From assembly GCA_035545735.1 (NCBI GenBank), contig DASZXS010000073.1, positions 1-64,000 on the forward strand: a DNA stretch of 64,000 bases. The letters are read 5' to 3'. Source of the stretch: JAJYKC01 sp035545735. GTDB taxonomy: Bacteria > Acidobacteriota > Terriglobia > Bryobacterales > Bryobacteraceae. This document shows positions 33,552 to 42,022 of this stretch, piece after piece. A program made the position numbers and the translations under genes. A model generated the notes under the pieces. The model saw only the letters and a list, made by a program, of their open reading frames with translations, made no database searches and was not told the origin of the DNA. How positions within the stretch are numbered: the stretch's first letter is position 1; every line of letters starts with the position of its first letter.

Positions 33552-35917
33552 AGCCATCCCGCCGGCAACTCCGCCAGCGCTCCAGTCTGCCGCACGGTCT
33601 CCGAAAACGATGACGGATCGCCACCCGTTTGCACCCATTGGGTGTGCGTCCGGTTTCCGTCCTGAATCGAGATGGGAAACCACGCCGTAAAGTCGTCGTC
33701 AACTCCGGATTGTGAGAGAGTGCCCGTCAATTTGCCCCCCCGCGTGGAGTAAGTGAGCTTCAGTTTGGGGATTCCGGTGCCGTAAACCCAGTTCTCGAAG
33801 AAGCTCTCCAGTGACGCGTCCGGCGCGCCCGCGGGCATGAATTCGCTGGCGAGCGAGCGGAACTGCTCCGTGCTCAAAGGCGACGATTTGAAGCGCTCGC
33901 AGGCCGCGCGAAGCATCGCGTGGAACCGCTCGTCGCCCAACTGCTGGCGCAGCATGTGGATGATCCACGATCCCTTTTCGTACGTGATCACCCGCCAGCC
34001 TTCCGGCGCGTCCGAGGTCTGCAGCCGCGTGCCCCAGATGATCGGGCCGGTGGACTCAACCGAGCGCCCGCGCGCGTCCTGTTGCAGAAGGTGCTCCTTG
34101 TAGTCCGCAAGCACAGTGTCCACCGCAACCCGTCCCTTGCGTTTCTCCAGGTACAGGAGGGCCGTATAATTCGCCAGCGACTCCATCATCCAGTCGTCCT
34201 GGGGAGAAGCCGGAACCACCAGGTTCCCCCACCATTGATGAGCGATTTCGTGCGCCTCCAGCAGATCCGAAAAAAACGTCTCGTTGTAGCGCGTCCGTAT
34301 TTCAGGGGGGCGCTGCGCCGGATCGAGATAGGCCAGCGTGGAAAGATAAATCAATCCCGGGAAGCCCTGGCCGAATGTCCCCGGAATTGGAGATACCGTC
34401 ATCGTACGGATATGCGGCGGTCCCAGAATGGCCGCCATGAACGAAAAGGTCGCGGCCGTTTGAAAAGCCAGCGATTCGAGACGGTCCTTCGCTTCTCCCC
34501 CGGCGGGAATTTCCGCGCTCAGCGGGATGGGACTCTGGAGCGAACGCGGCCCGACCCTCGGCATCACGAGAGATGGCGGCGGGGCTGGCGTACCCATCGA
34601 ATGGCGATTGGCGCACAGCTCAATCGTGTAGGGTCCACGCGTGATTTTCACGCGCGCATAGTCGCCCAGGTTGAATCCTGCGAATCGAACGGGTGCGGAA
34701 GTTACGGCGCGCGTGACGCGCAGGTCGCCTTCGACGCGATTCTCGACGATATCCCCGGTGGTGACCACCCCCAATTGCTTCGGATACCGGTAGGTAATGT
34801 CGAAGTCGGCCTGGCCGTCGCCGAATTGCGGATACCACACCCCCCGCGCCCCGACAAAGAATATGTGCTCGGCAGTCTCCGCAATCACGCGTCCTGCGTG
34901 GTGCACGGCCAACTCATGCCGCCCGGGCGAAAGTGGATGCGAGGGAATGACCAGAAATTCGCTCGAACGGCTTCCAAACGATGTCTCCGGCACATTCGCC
35001 TCGTCTTGCAAAACCTCCGCGGGCTCGCCGTCCAATTCGGCGCTGGTAACCTTCATTCGGGGCGAGATGAAAAGCGGAACGACGCGGCCGGCGGCCTGGG
35101 TCGAGTCAAACGACAAGCGGGAGGTGACCGTCATTTCGAGATCGCGGCCGATGGTTGCGTCGATGGTGAATTTCGAAACGCTGAAGGGCGTCGTGGATGG
35201 ATTGGTGGCCTTTCTGGCCGACTGTGCGGGAAAGGAAGTCCAGACGTTGAAGAAACCGTGGCCGTCGCGTTCCACCGCTTGCCCGACGGTGATGTGCGCG
35301 TCTGGCTCAGGCTCATAAAACGCGTTGAACGGCCCGATTTGCGCTCCGCCCGTGGCCACCAGGAGAAAGCCGCGGTTCGGAGGCGGCGGCGAAAGCAGAT
35401 CGTGGACAATCCGCACGCTGTAATCCGCGTAAATCCGCCGCAGGGAAGGCGCCATCCGGGCGGCGATTTCCGCCCCGATCTCCGGTTCCTTGCGCGGCTC
35501 TTCGTCCAACAGATTGCGCCGCATCTCCCGCAGTAGTTCATCCGCCGTGCCATCACTGAAGAGGAGCACCGCCGTGCGGAAATGCGTATCGAGGTTGGGC
35601 GCGCCCGTGAACCGGGCTAAGGACAAACGCTCCGCCCGGTTTGGAGGCAGAACCAGAATTTCCGCGTCGCCGGTATCGGAGGATGCATCAAAGACGGCGC
35701 CGGGGCGGGCCCCATGCACCGGTTTGGCGAAGATCAGAATGCCATGGTTTAAGTAGATGCTCAGATCCTCCCGGGAGAAGCGGAGGTCGTTCACCCGGTA
35801 GCTGGCATCGGGATCGAGTTCCAGCCCTTTCACCGCCGCCGCAAGATCCCGCGCCTGTTCGCTCGCTGCGAGGAGAGGCAGGACAGGCAGCAGAGCCAGC
35901 AAGATGGCGCGCAGCAC
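33527..35917 (-). CDS. Exported M1-family zinc aminopeptidase
   Basis: A 796-residue exported peptidase (signal peptide MLRAILLALLPVLPLLAAS). The zinc site is HEIAH at 556-560 with the third ligand E579 (HEXXH-X18-E), followed by WMMESLANYTALLYLEKRKG. A non-catalytic N-terminal region of about 200 residues precedes the M1 beta-sandwich (VTSRLSFDSTQAAGRVVPLF onward), longer than in the simplest M1 enzymes. The usual GAMEN exopeptidase motif is not seen; the stretch before the zinc site is FGQGFPGLIYLSTLAYL, as in many bacterial envelope M1 homologues. It probably trims peptides in the periplasm. Transcribed alone, divergent from the dioxygenase. Confidence 0.88.
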   Translation of the reverse strand: MLRAILLALLPVLPLLAASEQARDLAAAVKGLELDPDASYRVNDLRFSREDLSIYLNHGILIFAKPVHGARPGAVFDASSDTGDAEILVLPPNRAERLSLARFTGAPNLDTHFRTAVLLFSDGTADELLREMRRNLLDEEPRKEPEIGAEIAARMAPSLRRIYADYSVRIVHDLLSPPPPNRGFLLVATGGAQIGPFNAFYEPEPDAHITVGQAVERDGHGFFNVWTSFPAQSARKATNPSTTPFSVSKFTIDATIGRDLEMTVTSRLSFDSTQAAGRVVPLFISPRMKVTSAELDGEPAEVLQDEANVPETSFGSRSSEFLVIPSHPLSPGRHELAVHHAGRVIAETAEHIFFVGARGVWYPQFGDGQADFDITYRYPKQLGVVTTGDIVENRVEGDLRVTRAVTSAPVRFAGFNLGDYARVKITRGPYTIELCANRHSMGTPAPPPSLVMPRVGPRSLQSPIPLSAEIPAGGEAKDRLESLAFQTAATFSFMAAILGPPHIRTMTVSPIPGTFGQGFPGLIYLSTLAYLDPAQRPPEIRTRYNETFFSDLLEAHEIAHQWWGNLVVPASPQDDWMMESLANYTALLYLEKRKGRVAVDTVLADYKEHLLQQDARGRSVESTGPIIWGTRLQTSDAPEGWRVITYEKGSWIIHMLRQQLGDERFHAMLRAACERFKSSPLSTEQFRSLASEFMPAGAPDASLESFFENWVYGTGIPKLKLTYSTRGGKLTGTLSQSGVDDDFTAWFPISIQDGNRTHTQWVQTGGDPSSFSETVRQTGALAELPAGWLYTTAPEP

Positions 35918-35964
35918 GTTTCTTAGTGTATTGCGGAAGACCGCCGGAGAGAAGCGCGCGCTCT

Positions 35965-36798
35965 ATGCGAATTTCAGCTAGACTGAGCGGTGTGGTCGAG
36001 ACCAGGGAGGGCTCCAAAACGTCCGCACGGCAGCCGGCAATTTTCTTCGGCCACGGCAATCCCCTGAATGCTCTGGCGAACAATCGTTACACCGAAGCAT
36101 GGCGGCGCATGGGGTTGGAAATACCCAAGCCCGTGGCGATCCTTTCGATTTCCGCGCACTGGTTCGTTCCGGAAACCGGCGTAACGATCACCACGGCCCC
36201 CAGAACAATCCACGATTTCGGCGGGTTTCCTCGAGAGCTCTATCACGTACAATACCCCGCTCCCGGGGACCCGCTGCTTGCCCGCCGCGTACAAAAGATG
36301 CTGGCTCCGATGCCGGTGAAGCTGGACGAATCCTGGGGCTTGGATCATGGGACGTGGTCCGTGCTCTGCCACGTGTATCCCGATGCCGGCGTTCCGGTGG
36401 TTCAACTCAGCATTGACGAAACCCAGCCGCCGTCGTTTCATTTTGAGATCGGCAGGAGGCTTGCGCCCTTGCGGGACGAAGGGGTGTTGATCGTTGGGAG
36501 CGGGAATCTGGTCCACAATCTGCACGCCTACGCCTGGGGCCGGCACATGCCCGATCCATACGACTGGGCGGTTCGTTTCGAGAGCATGGCGAAGGACGCC
36601 ATGCTCGCCGGCGAATTCAGGCCGCTGGTTGACTACGAAAAGCTGGGAAAAGACGCGGCGCTCTCCATTCCAACGCCCGATCATTATCTGCCGCTGCTCT
36701 ATGTGCTCGGCGCGAAGCAGGAAGGCGAAGCCGCCCGGTTCCCGGTGGAGGGGATCGATGGGGGCTCGGTGTCAATGCTGACCGTGCAAATCGGTTGA
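35965..36798 (+). CDS. Extradiol ring-cleavage dioxygenase, DODA/YgiD family
   Basis: A 277-residue class III (LigB-like) dioxygenase related to 4,5-DOPA extradiol dioxygenase YgiD. The metal-site motifs are in order: FFGHGNPLNAL (His), SAHWF (His), LDHGTWSVLCHVYP (His) and VGSGNLVHNLH, then DHYLPLLYVLGA near the end. YgiD-type enzymes bind Zn or Fe and cleave catecholic rings; the natural substrate here is unknown. The start at 35965 is the first Met after the divergent peptidase gene; an in-frame GTG at 35992 is a possible alternative. It ends 5 bp from the convergent dehydratase gene. A longer frame upstream is an artefact on the opposite strand of the peptidase. Confidence 0.85.
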   Translation: MRISARLSGVVETREGSKTSARQPAIFFGHGNPLNALANNRYTEAWRRMGLEIPKPVAILSISAHWFVPETGVTITTAPRTIHDFGGFPRELYHVQYPAPGDPLLARRVQKMLAPMPVKLDESWGLDHGTWSVLCHVYPDAGVPVVQLSIDETQPPSFHFEIGRRLAPLRDEGVLIVGSGNLVHNLHAYAWGRHMPDPYDWAVRFESMAKDAMLAGEFRPLVDYEKLGKDAALSIPTPDHYLPLLYVLGAKQEGEAARFPVEGIDGGSVSMLTVQIG

Positions 36799-36803
36799 GC
36801 GCT

Positions 36804-38483
36804 CTATTCGTCCGTGACGCATCCGAGGCTCGCGTTCTTCACCAGGCGGATATACTTCGCGAGCGTGCCGCGATTCGCTTTATACGCGGGCATTTGCCAG
36901 CGGGCCCGGCGGCGGTCTAGCTCATCTGCGGTCAGATCCACATTGATCAGGTTCCTCTGAGCGTCAATGGTAATCTCGTCGCCCGTTTGAATCAGCGCGA
37001 TCGGGCCTCCTTCCTGCGCCTCTGGAGTCACGTGCGCGACGATGAAGCCGTGCGAACCGCCCGAAAAACGGCCGTCCGTGATCAACGCCACATCCTTACC
37101 GAGACCGGCTCCCACGATGGCGGAGGTCGGAGTCAGCATCTCCGGCATTCCGGGCCCGCCCTTGGGACCCTCATAACGGATGACGACCACTTCGCCTTTC
37201 TTGATCTCGCCGCGCTCCAGCGCATGCAGCATTTCCTCTTCGGAATCGAAGACGTTGGCCGGCCCGGCAAATCGCAGCCCTTCTTTACCGGTGATTTTGG
37301 CGACCGCGCCTTCCGGCGCCAGGTTCCCCTTGAGGATTTGAATGTGCCCCGTCTCCTTCAACGGCGTGGCGAGCGGCCGGACAATCTTCTGGCCTGGCGC
37401 AAGGCCCGGCAGGTCCTGTACGTTTTCCCGAAGCGTCTTCCCCGTGACAGTCATGCAATCTCCGCGCAGAAGCCCGGCGTCCAGCAACATCTTCACAACA
37501 GCGGGGATTCCCCCCGCGTTGTGCAGGTCCTCCATGACGTATTGGCCGCTTGGCTTGAAGTCCGCCAGAAGGGGAGTGCGGCTGCCAATGCGCTGAAAAT
37601 CCTCGATGTCGAGCGGCACATCGACGGACCGCGCGATGGCGATCAGGTGAAGCACGGCGTTGGTTGACCCGCCCAGGACGTTGACCAGCACGATGGCATT
37701 CTCAAAGGCCTCGCGCGTCATGATGTCCCGCGGCTTTAAATCGAGCTCCAGGAGATTCCGGATGGCCTGCCCGGCGCGCGCGCATTCATCCAGCTTCATC
37801 GGATCTTCCGCCGGTGTGGAGGAGCTGTAGGGCAGCGACATCCCGAGGACTTCGATAGCGGAAGCCATGGTGTTCGCTGTGTACATCCCGCCACAAGCGC
37901 CCGCGCCGGGACAGGAATGTTCGATAATCGAGCAGCGTTGAGACTCATCGATGTCGTGCGACAGATACTGCCCATAACTCTGGAATGCGGAAACGACGTC
38001 GAGCTTCTGCCCATTGGCGAATCCGGCGCGAATCGTGCCCCCGTAGATCATCAAGGCGGGCCGGTTCAGCCGGCCCATTGCCATGATGCAGCCCGGCATA
38101 TTCTTGTCGCACCCCGGGATCGAAATGTTGGCGTCATACCATTGCGCCTTCATTACGGTTTCAATCGAGTCGGCGATCAGATCCCGCGACTGTAGGGAAA
38201 AGCTCATACCGTCGGTGCCCATCGAAATACCGTCGCTAACTCCGACGGTGTTGAAACGCAGTCCCACAAGGCCCGCGCGGGACACGGACTCCTTAACCGC
38301 CGTGGCAAGACTCAGGAGATGCATATTGCAGGGATTGCCGTCAAACCAGACGCTCGCGATTCCAACCTGCGGCTTGTCCAGATCCTCTGTTTTGAGGCCA
38401 ACGGCGTGAAGCATCGCCTGTGAAGCACCCTGCGATTTCGGCTGGGTAATATTTGAGCTGCATCGATTGAGTCGGTTAGTCAT
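36804..38483 (-). CDS. ilvD: Dihydroxy-acid dehydratase (branched-chain amino-acid synthesis)
   Basis: A 559-residue enzyme converting 2,3-dihydroxy-isovalerate and -methylvalerate to the 2-oxoacids that precede valine and isoleucine. Fe-S and Mg site motifs are intact: GCDKNMPGC, SCPGAGACGGMYTANTMAS and SVDVPLDIEDF, with KGEVVVIRYEGPKGGPGMPEM and LITDGRFSGGSHG near the C-terminus. Length is normal. The start at ATG 38483 is preferred because the GGGAGAG in front of it is a good ribosome site; an in-frame ATG at 38501 lies upstream of that site. It stands alone with a 380-bp leader region; no other ilv gene is near. Confidence 0.93.
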   Translation of the reverse strand: MTNRLNRCSSNITQPKSQGASQAMLHAVGLKTEDLDKPQVGIASVWFDGNPCNMHLLSLATAVKESVSRAGLVGLRFNTVGVSDGISMGTDGMSFSLQSRDLIADSIETVMKAQWYDANISIPGCDKNMPGCIMAMGRLNRPALMIYGGTIRAGFANGQKLDVVSAFQSYGQYLSHDIDESQRCSIIEHSCPGAGACGGMYTANTMASAIEVLGMSLPYSSSTPAEDPMKLDECARAGQAIRNLLELDLKPRDIMTREAFENAIVLVNVLGGSTNAVLHLIAIARSVDVPLDIEDFQRIGSRTPLLADFKPSGQYVMEDLHNAGGIPAVVKMLLDAGLLRGDCMTVTGKTLRENVQDLPGLAPGQKIVRPLATPLKETGHIQILKGNLAPEGAVAKITGKEGLRFAGPANVFDSEEEMLHALERGEIKKGEVVVIRYEGPKGGPGMPEMLTPTSAIVGAGLGKDVALITDGRFSGGSHGFIVAHVTPEAQEGGPIALIQTGDEITIDAQRNLINVDLTADELDRRRARWQMPAYKANRGTLAKYIRLVKNASLGCVTDE

Positions 38484-38867
38484 AGTTGTTTTCTCTCCCA
38501 TTTCCCCGAGGCCCTTCTAAGGGCTTTTCGAAGACGCACCGTCATCGTTCAGCGTACTCCACGTGGCCTCTTTGCTTCTTTAAGGTGTTTATGCCGGAAA
38601 CTTCACTGCGGGCCTTAAGTTAAAAAGCCTTGAATCTCCAAGGTCGGAAGGCCTAAGCCAACTCCGGAACTCACCTATTCCGAGGTTTAATGTTTCCTAT
38701 CACTTATGGAAAATGAATCTAATTTTCTAGTACTCCCAAATTTGCATCCCCTGGGGTTTCAGCTTATTCTTGTTCTGATTATTTTCTGAGGTCCGCGGCA
38801 GGCTCAGGGCTGCGGCGCCAGTCCACTTGGTCGTTGGGCTTCCCCGCTGGGAGAGTTTTGAGGAGAC
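38484..38867. other. Intergenic region between ilvD and the BACON-repeat gene
   Basis: 384 bp with no gene. A small hairpin GCCC-TTCTAA-GGGC (38511-38524), followed by TTTT on the plus strand, lies in the ilvD leader. A distinctly AT-rich stretch (about 38680-38790) contains a TCTAAT hexamer like a -10 for the plus-strand gene, without a good -35. No riboswitch class was recognised. Confidence 0.4.
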
Positions 38868-41800
38868 ATGCGCGGTTTAAAAGCAACGAAAGGCCTGGTA
38901 GGTTCGGCGGTGTGGCCGGAATCGGCCGAGCGCCTTTTGCATTCTGTCCGGCGCAGCAGGACGTTATTCCTGTTGGCGGCAGGCTTGATGTTCGGCGCCA
39001 CGAGCATCCAGGCTATCACTGTAAATTACACGCTGACCGGCTCCCTTGGCGCGGTGATGAGCGGAGGAGACATACTCGGTTTGGCGGGCAAACCGGTCAG
39101 TATTTCCGGAACTGTGGATTCGGTCACCCTGCATGCCAGCCTGCAGGTGTCGCTGGGCGGACTGGCGGTCTCACTCTCCAATGTCTCCGTGAGCTTTGCG
39201 GCGGGCACCCCCGGCTCCATTTCCTTATCCGGGCTTGCCCAAGGCGGCATTCCGGTCAGCGCCGTCATCCGGCTTAACCTTGCTTCCTCGACGCCCGCGC
39301 CATTTCCGGCGCAACCCATCGTCGGCGGGAGCCTCACCTACGGCACGTCGCCCACGGTGATCGCGATCGCCTCGGGAAGCGTCACCGCAACGAGCAACGC
39401 GCCCAGTATTGCGGCCGCTCCGACCGCCCTGACCTTTACAACCCAGTCAGGCAGCACGCCGGCAAGCCAGACTGTCGTTCTGTCCGCCCCCACAAGCGTT
39501 CCCTTTACCGCAAAGGGAAACGATTCATGGGTAACCGTGAGCCCGGCCAGCGGTGATACGGGTTCCAGCGGGACCCTTACGGTATCGCTCAACGGCGCCA
39601 CCCTGCCAAGTTCGGCTGGCACCTACACCAGTGGAGTCACAATCACCTCGAATAGTGCGGCGAATAGCGGATTTGTGATCCCGATAACAGTGACGGTCAC
39701 ATCCGGAAACGCCTTGATCCCCTCGCCGAGCTCGCTTGCATTTGTATTCCAGATCGGAGGCACGGCGCCTCCATCGCAAAGCATTTCCGTCGGCAGCTCG
39801 GGCGCGGCTCTAACATTCACTGCCAAGGCGTCGACCGTCAACGGCGGCGGATGGCTATCGGTGGCTCCCGGCGGGGGCTCGACGCCCAGCACTCTGAGTG
39901 TTTCGGTGGACGCGGGCAAATTGGGGCCTGGGACGTATTCGGGGACCGTTACGCTCACCCCGTCGTCGGGGTCGGCCGTACAGGTTCCGGTGGGCTTCAC
40001 GATCGCCGCGTCGACAAATCTCACCGCACAGCCGTCTACGCTCACCTTCAGCTCGGGCGTCGGCACCACGGCGCCGCCGGCGCAAACGGTGGCAATTGGA
40101 AGCAAGGGAGCGCAAACCGCATTCAACGTCAGTGTTTCGACATCCAACGGCAAGGGTTGGCTTTCGGCTACGCCGGCAAGCGCCACCACTCCCTCGAATT
40201 TGAGCGTAGCGGTGAATCCGTCAGGGCTCGCCCTCGGTACCTATGCGGGAACCATTACCGTTTCCTCCGGCGGTGGGGACGCTCCTCTCATCATTCCCGT
40301 TTCTTATGTGGTTTCGAACGAGGCCAGCTTCGAGGTCACTCCAGCATCTCTGAGTTTCACCGGGCAGGTGGGCACGGCCGGTCCGGGAGCGCAGACGTTG
40401 CGCGTCGGCGGCAGCGGAAATCTTTCATTTACCTCCTCGTTTTCAAGCACATCCGGGGGACCATGGTTTTCGATGACGCCGTCGAGCGGGACGGCCCCGG
40501 CCAATCTTACTGTCAGCGTTAACCTTGGCAGTTTGGCGGCCGGCGCCTATTCGGGTTCGATCACGATTACGCCGGGATCCGGTTCGCCCATCACCATTCC
40601 GGTCAATCTCACGGTGACCACCATTCCGGCCCTTATGCCCGGTAAATCCGCCCTTGCGTTTGCGTATGAAGTAGGAGCGGAAGCGCCGGCGGCCAGGACT
40701 GTCTCGCTCGGAAGTACGGGCTCCCCGTTTGTAGTCAACGCGACAGGCTTCACAAACACGGGCGGACCGTGGTTAACGGCATCTCCCAGCACATCGTCAA
40801 CGCCGGGGAACCTGGAAGTTTCCGTGGATCCCACCGCGCTCAGCCCAGGCGTCTACACCGGCACCGTCAGTCTATCCGCGCCGGCAGCGTCGAACCGGGC
40901 GTCCAGCGTGGCGGTTGTGCTCAGCATCAGCACCACGTCGGCGATCGCGGCAGCGCCGAACGCCCTTACCTTCACCGCGCAGGCTGGCGCGCCCGCGCCG
41001 CCGCCGCAGGTGATCGATCTCGCGAGCACCGGCGCTTCCATCCCGGTTACCACGGCGGCAAGCGTCCTGACGGGCGCGTCGTGGCTCTCGGTCACGCCGG
41101 CGTCGACCGCCGCTCCCGGAAGCGCTACGGTTTCGGTGAATACTTCGGGGCTTGCGGTGGGAGTGTATAGCGGCTCGATCAGCCTGGCTTACGGCGCAGG
41201 CGACCCATTGGTGCTCCCCGTCAACCTCTCGGTCAACCCACCGGCCCCCATAATTCATGCGATAACGGACGGCGCCAGCTTTGTCTCCGGACCGCTGGCG
41301 CCGCTCTCGCTCTTCTCGATATGGGGCGACAACCTCGGTCCCAAGACGCCGGCGCAGTTGGAGTTAACCGGATCGGGCTTGATCGGCAATACGCTGGCCG
41401 ATACTCAGGTCCTGGTCAACGGAGTTCCAGCGCCGCTTCTCATGGTTTCCGCAAACCAGATCAATGCCATAATTCCCGGCGCTACTCCGGTGGGCAGTTC
41501 CGCCAGTATTCAGGTGGTTCACCAGGGAGCAAAATCCGATCCGGTGACTTTACAGGTTGCCCAGGCCGCACCGGCGATCTTCAGCGCCAATTCCAGCGGC
41601 CAGGGCCAAGGCGCTATCCTCAACGCGGACACGAGCTACAATTCGGCCCAGAATCCCGCCGCGGCCGGCTCGCTGGTATCGATTTTCCTGGATGGCGCGG
41701 GCACCTCGACGCCGGCGCAAGCGGACGGTTCGATCACGACCCAGGTTTTGGCCGATATTCCCAAGCTAAATCAGACGGTTTCCGTTTTGATTGGCGGGAA

Positions 41801-41963
41801 TCCGGCGGAGATATCGTATGCCGGTCCGGCCCCCGGAGCCGTGGCTGGATTGACGCAGGTGAACGCGAGAATTCCTGCTGGAACGCCTTCCGGTCCCGCC
41901 TCTGTAACGGTTTCGGTGGGAACTGTCATTAGCGGGAGCGGCATAACCGTGGCGGTGAAGTAG
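38868..41963 (+). CDS. Large secreted protein: novel N-terminal domain, six BACON-like repeats, TIGR03437 C-terminus
   Basis: A 1031-residue secreted protein behind a GAGGAG ribosome site. An export segment lies at about 32-50 (LFLLAAGLMFGATSIQA). Residues 52-180 form a beta-rich domain (YTLTGSLGAVMSGGDILGL...VGGSLTYGTSPTVIAIASGSV) that recurs in the genes at 42023 and 46647. Then come six tandem repeats of about 100 residues of BACON type, each with a pattern like ALTFTAQ...GAPPPPQ...WLSVTPA...VSVNTSGLAVGVYSG. From about 795 the TIGR03437 domain follows (ITDGASFVSGPLAPLSLFSIWGDNLG). BACON domains are linked to carbohydrate or mucin binding. The protein is probably a cell-surface or secreted adhesin; no enzyme domain is seen. 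Confidence 0.85.
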   Translation: MRGLKATKGLVGSAVWPESAERLLHSVRRSRTLFLLAAGLMFGATSIQAITVNYTLTGSLGAVMSGGDILGLAGKPVSISGTVDSVTLHASLQVSLGGLAVSLSNVSVSFAAGTPGSISLSGLAQGGIPVSAVIRLNLASSTPAPFPAQPIVGGSLTYGTSPTVIAIASGSVTATSNAPSIAAAPTALTFTTQSGSTPASQTVVLSAPTSVPFTAKGNDSWVTVSPASGDTGSSGTLTVSLNGATLPSSAGTYTSGVTITSNSAANSGFVIPITVTVTSGNALIPSPSSLAFVFQIGGTAPPSQSISVGSSGAALTFTAKASTVNGGGWLSVAPGGGSTPSTLSVSVDAGKLGPGTYSGTVTLTPSSGSAVQVPVGFTIAASTNLTAQPSTLTFSSGVGTTAPPAQTVAIGSKGAQTAFNVSVSTSNGKGWLSATPASATTPSNLSVAVNPSGLALGTYAGTITVSSGGGDAPLIIPVSYVVSNEASFEVTPASLSFTGQVGTAGPGAQTLRVGGSGNLSFTSSFSSTSGGPWFSMTPSSGTAPANLTVSVNLGSLAAGAYSGSITITPGSGSPITIPVNLTVTTIPALMPGKSALAFAYEVGAEAPAARTVSLGSTGSPFVVNATGFTNTGGPWLTASPSTSSTPGNLEVSVDPTALSPGVYTGTVSLSAPAASNRASSVAVVLSISTTSAIAAAPNALTFTAQAGAPAPPPQVIDLASTGASIPVTTAASVLTGASWLSVTPASTAAPGSATVSVNTSGLAVGVYSGSISLAYGAGDPLVLPVNLSVNPPAPIIHAITDGASFVSGPLAPLSLFSIWGDNLGPKTPAQLELTGSGLIGNTLADTQVLVNGVPAPLLMVSANQINAIIPGATPVGSSASIQVVHQGAKSDPVTLQVAQAAPAIFSANSSGQGQGAILNADTSYNSAQNPAAAGSLVSIFLDGAGTSTPAQADGSITTQVLADIPKLNQTVSVLIGGNPAEISYAGPAPGAVAGLTQVNARIPAGTPSGPASVTVSVGTVISGSGITVAVK

Positions 41964-42022
41964 TTATGTGCGCAAATCGAGAAAACAACAGAACGACGTC
42001 CTGGAGGAGGGGGAATACTGGA

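Noticed and set aside
33920..35536. Plus-strand open frame of 538 codons
   Set aside because: Antisense of the M1 peptidase; no recognisable fold or motif.
38511..38528. Intrinsic terminator on the plus strand (GC stem plus TTTT)
   Set aside because: No plus-strand gene ends near it; it lies in the ilvD leader, and the stem is only 4-5 bp.
9535..38600. Shared 14-mer GTTTATGCCGGAAA at 9535 and 38587
   Set aside because: Several 14-base matches are expected by chance in 64 kb, and the two contexts are unrelated.
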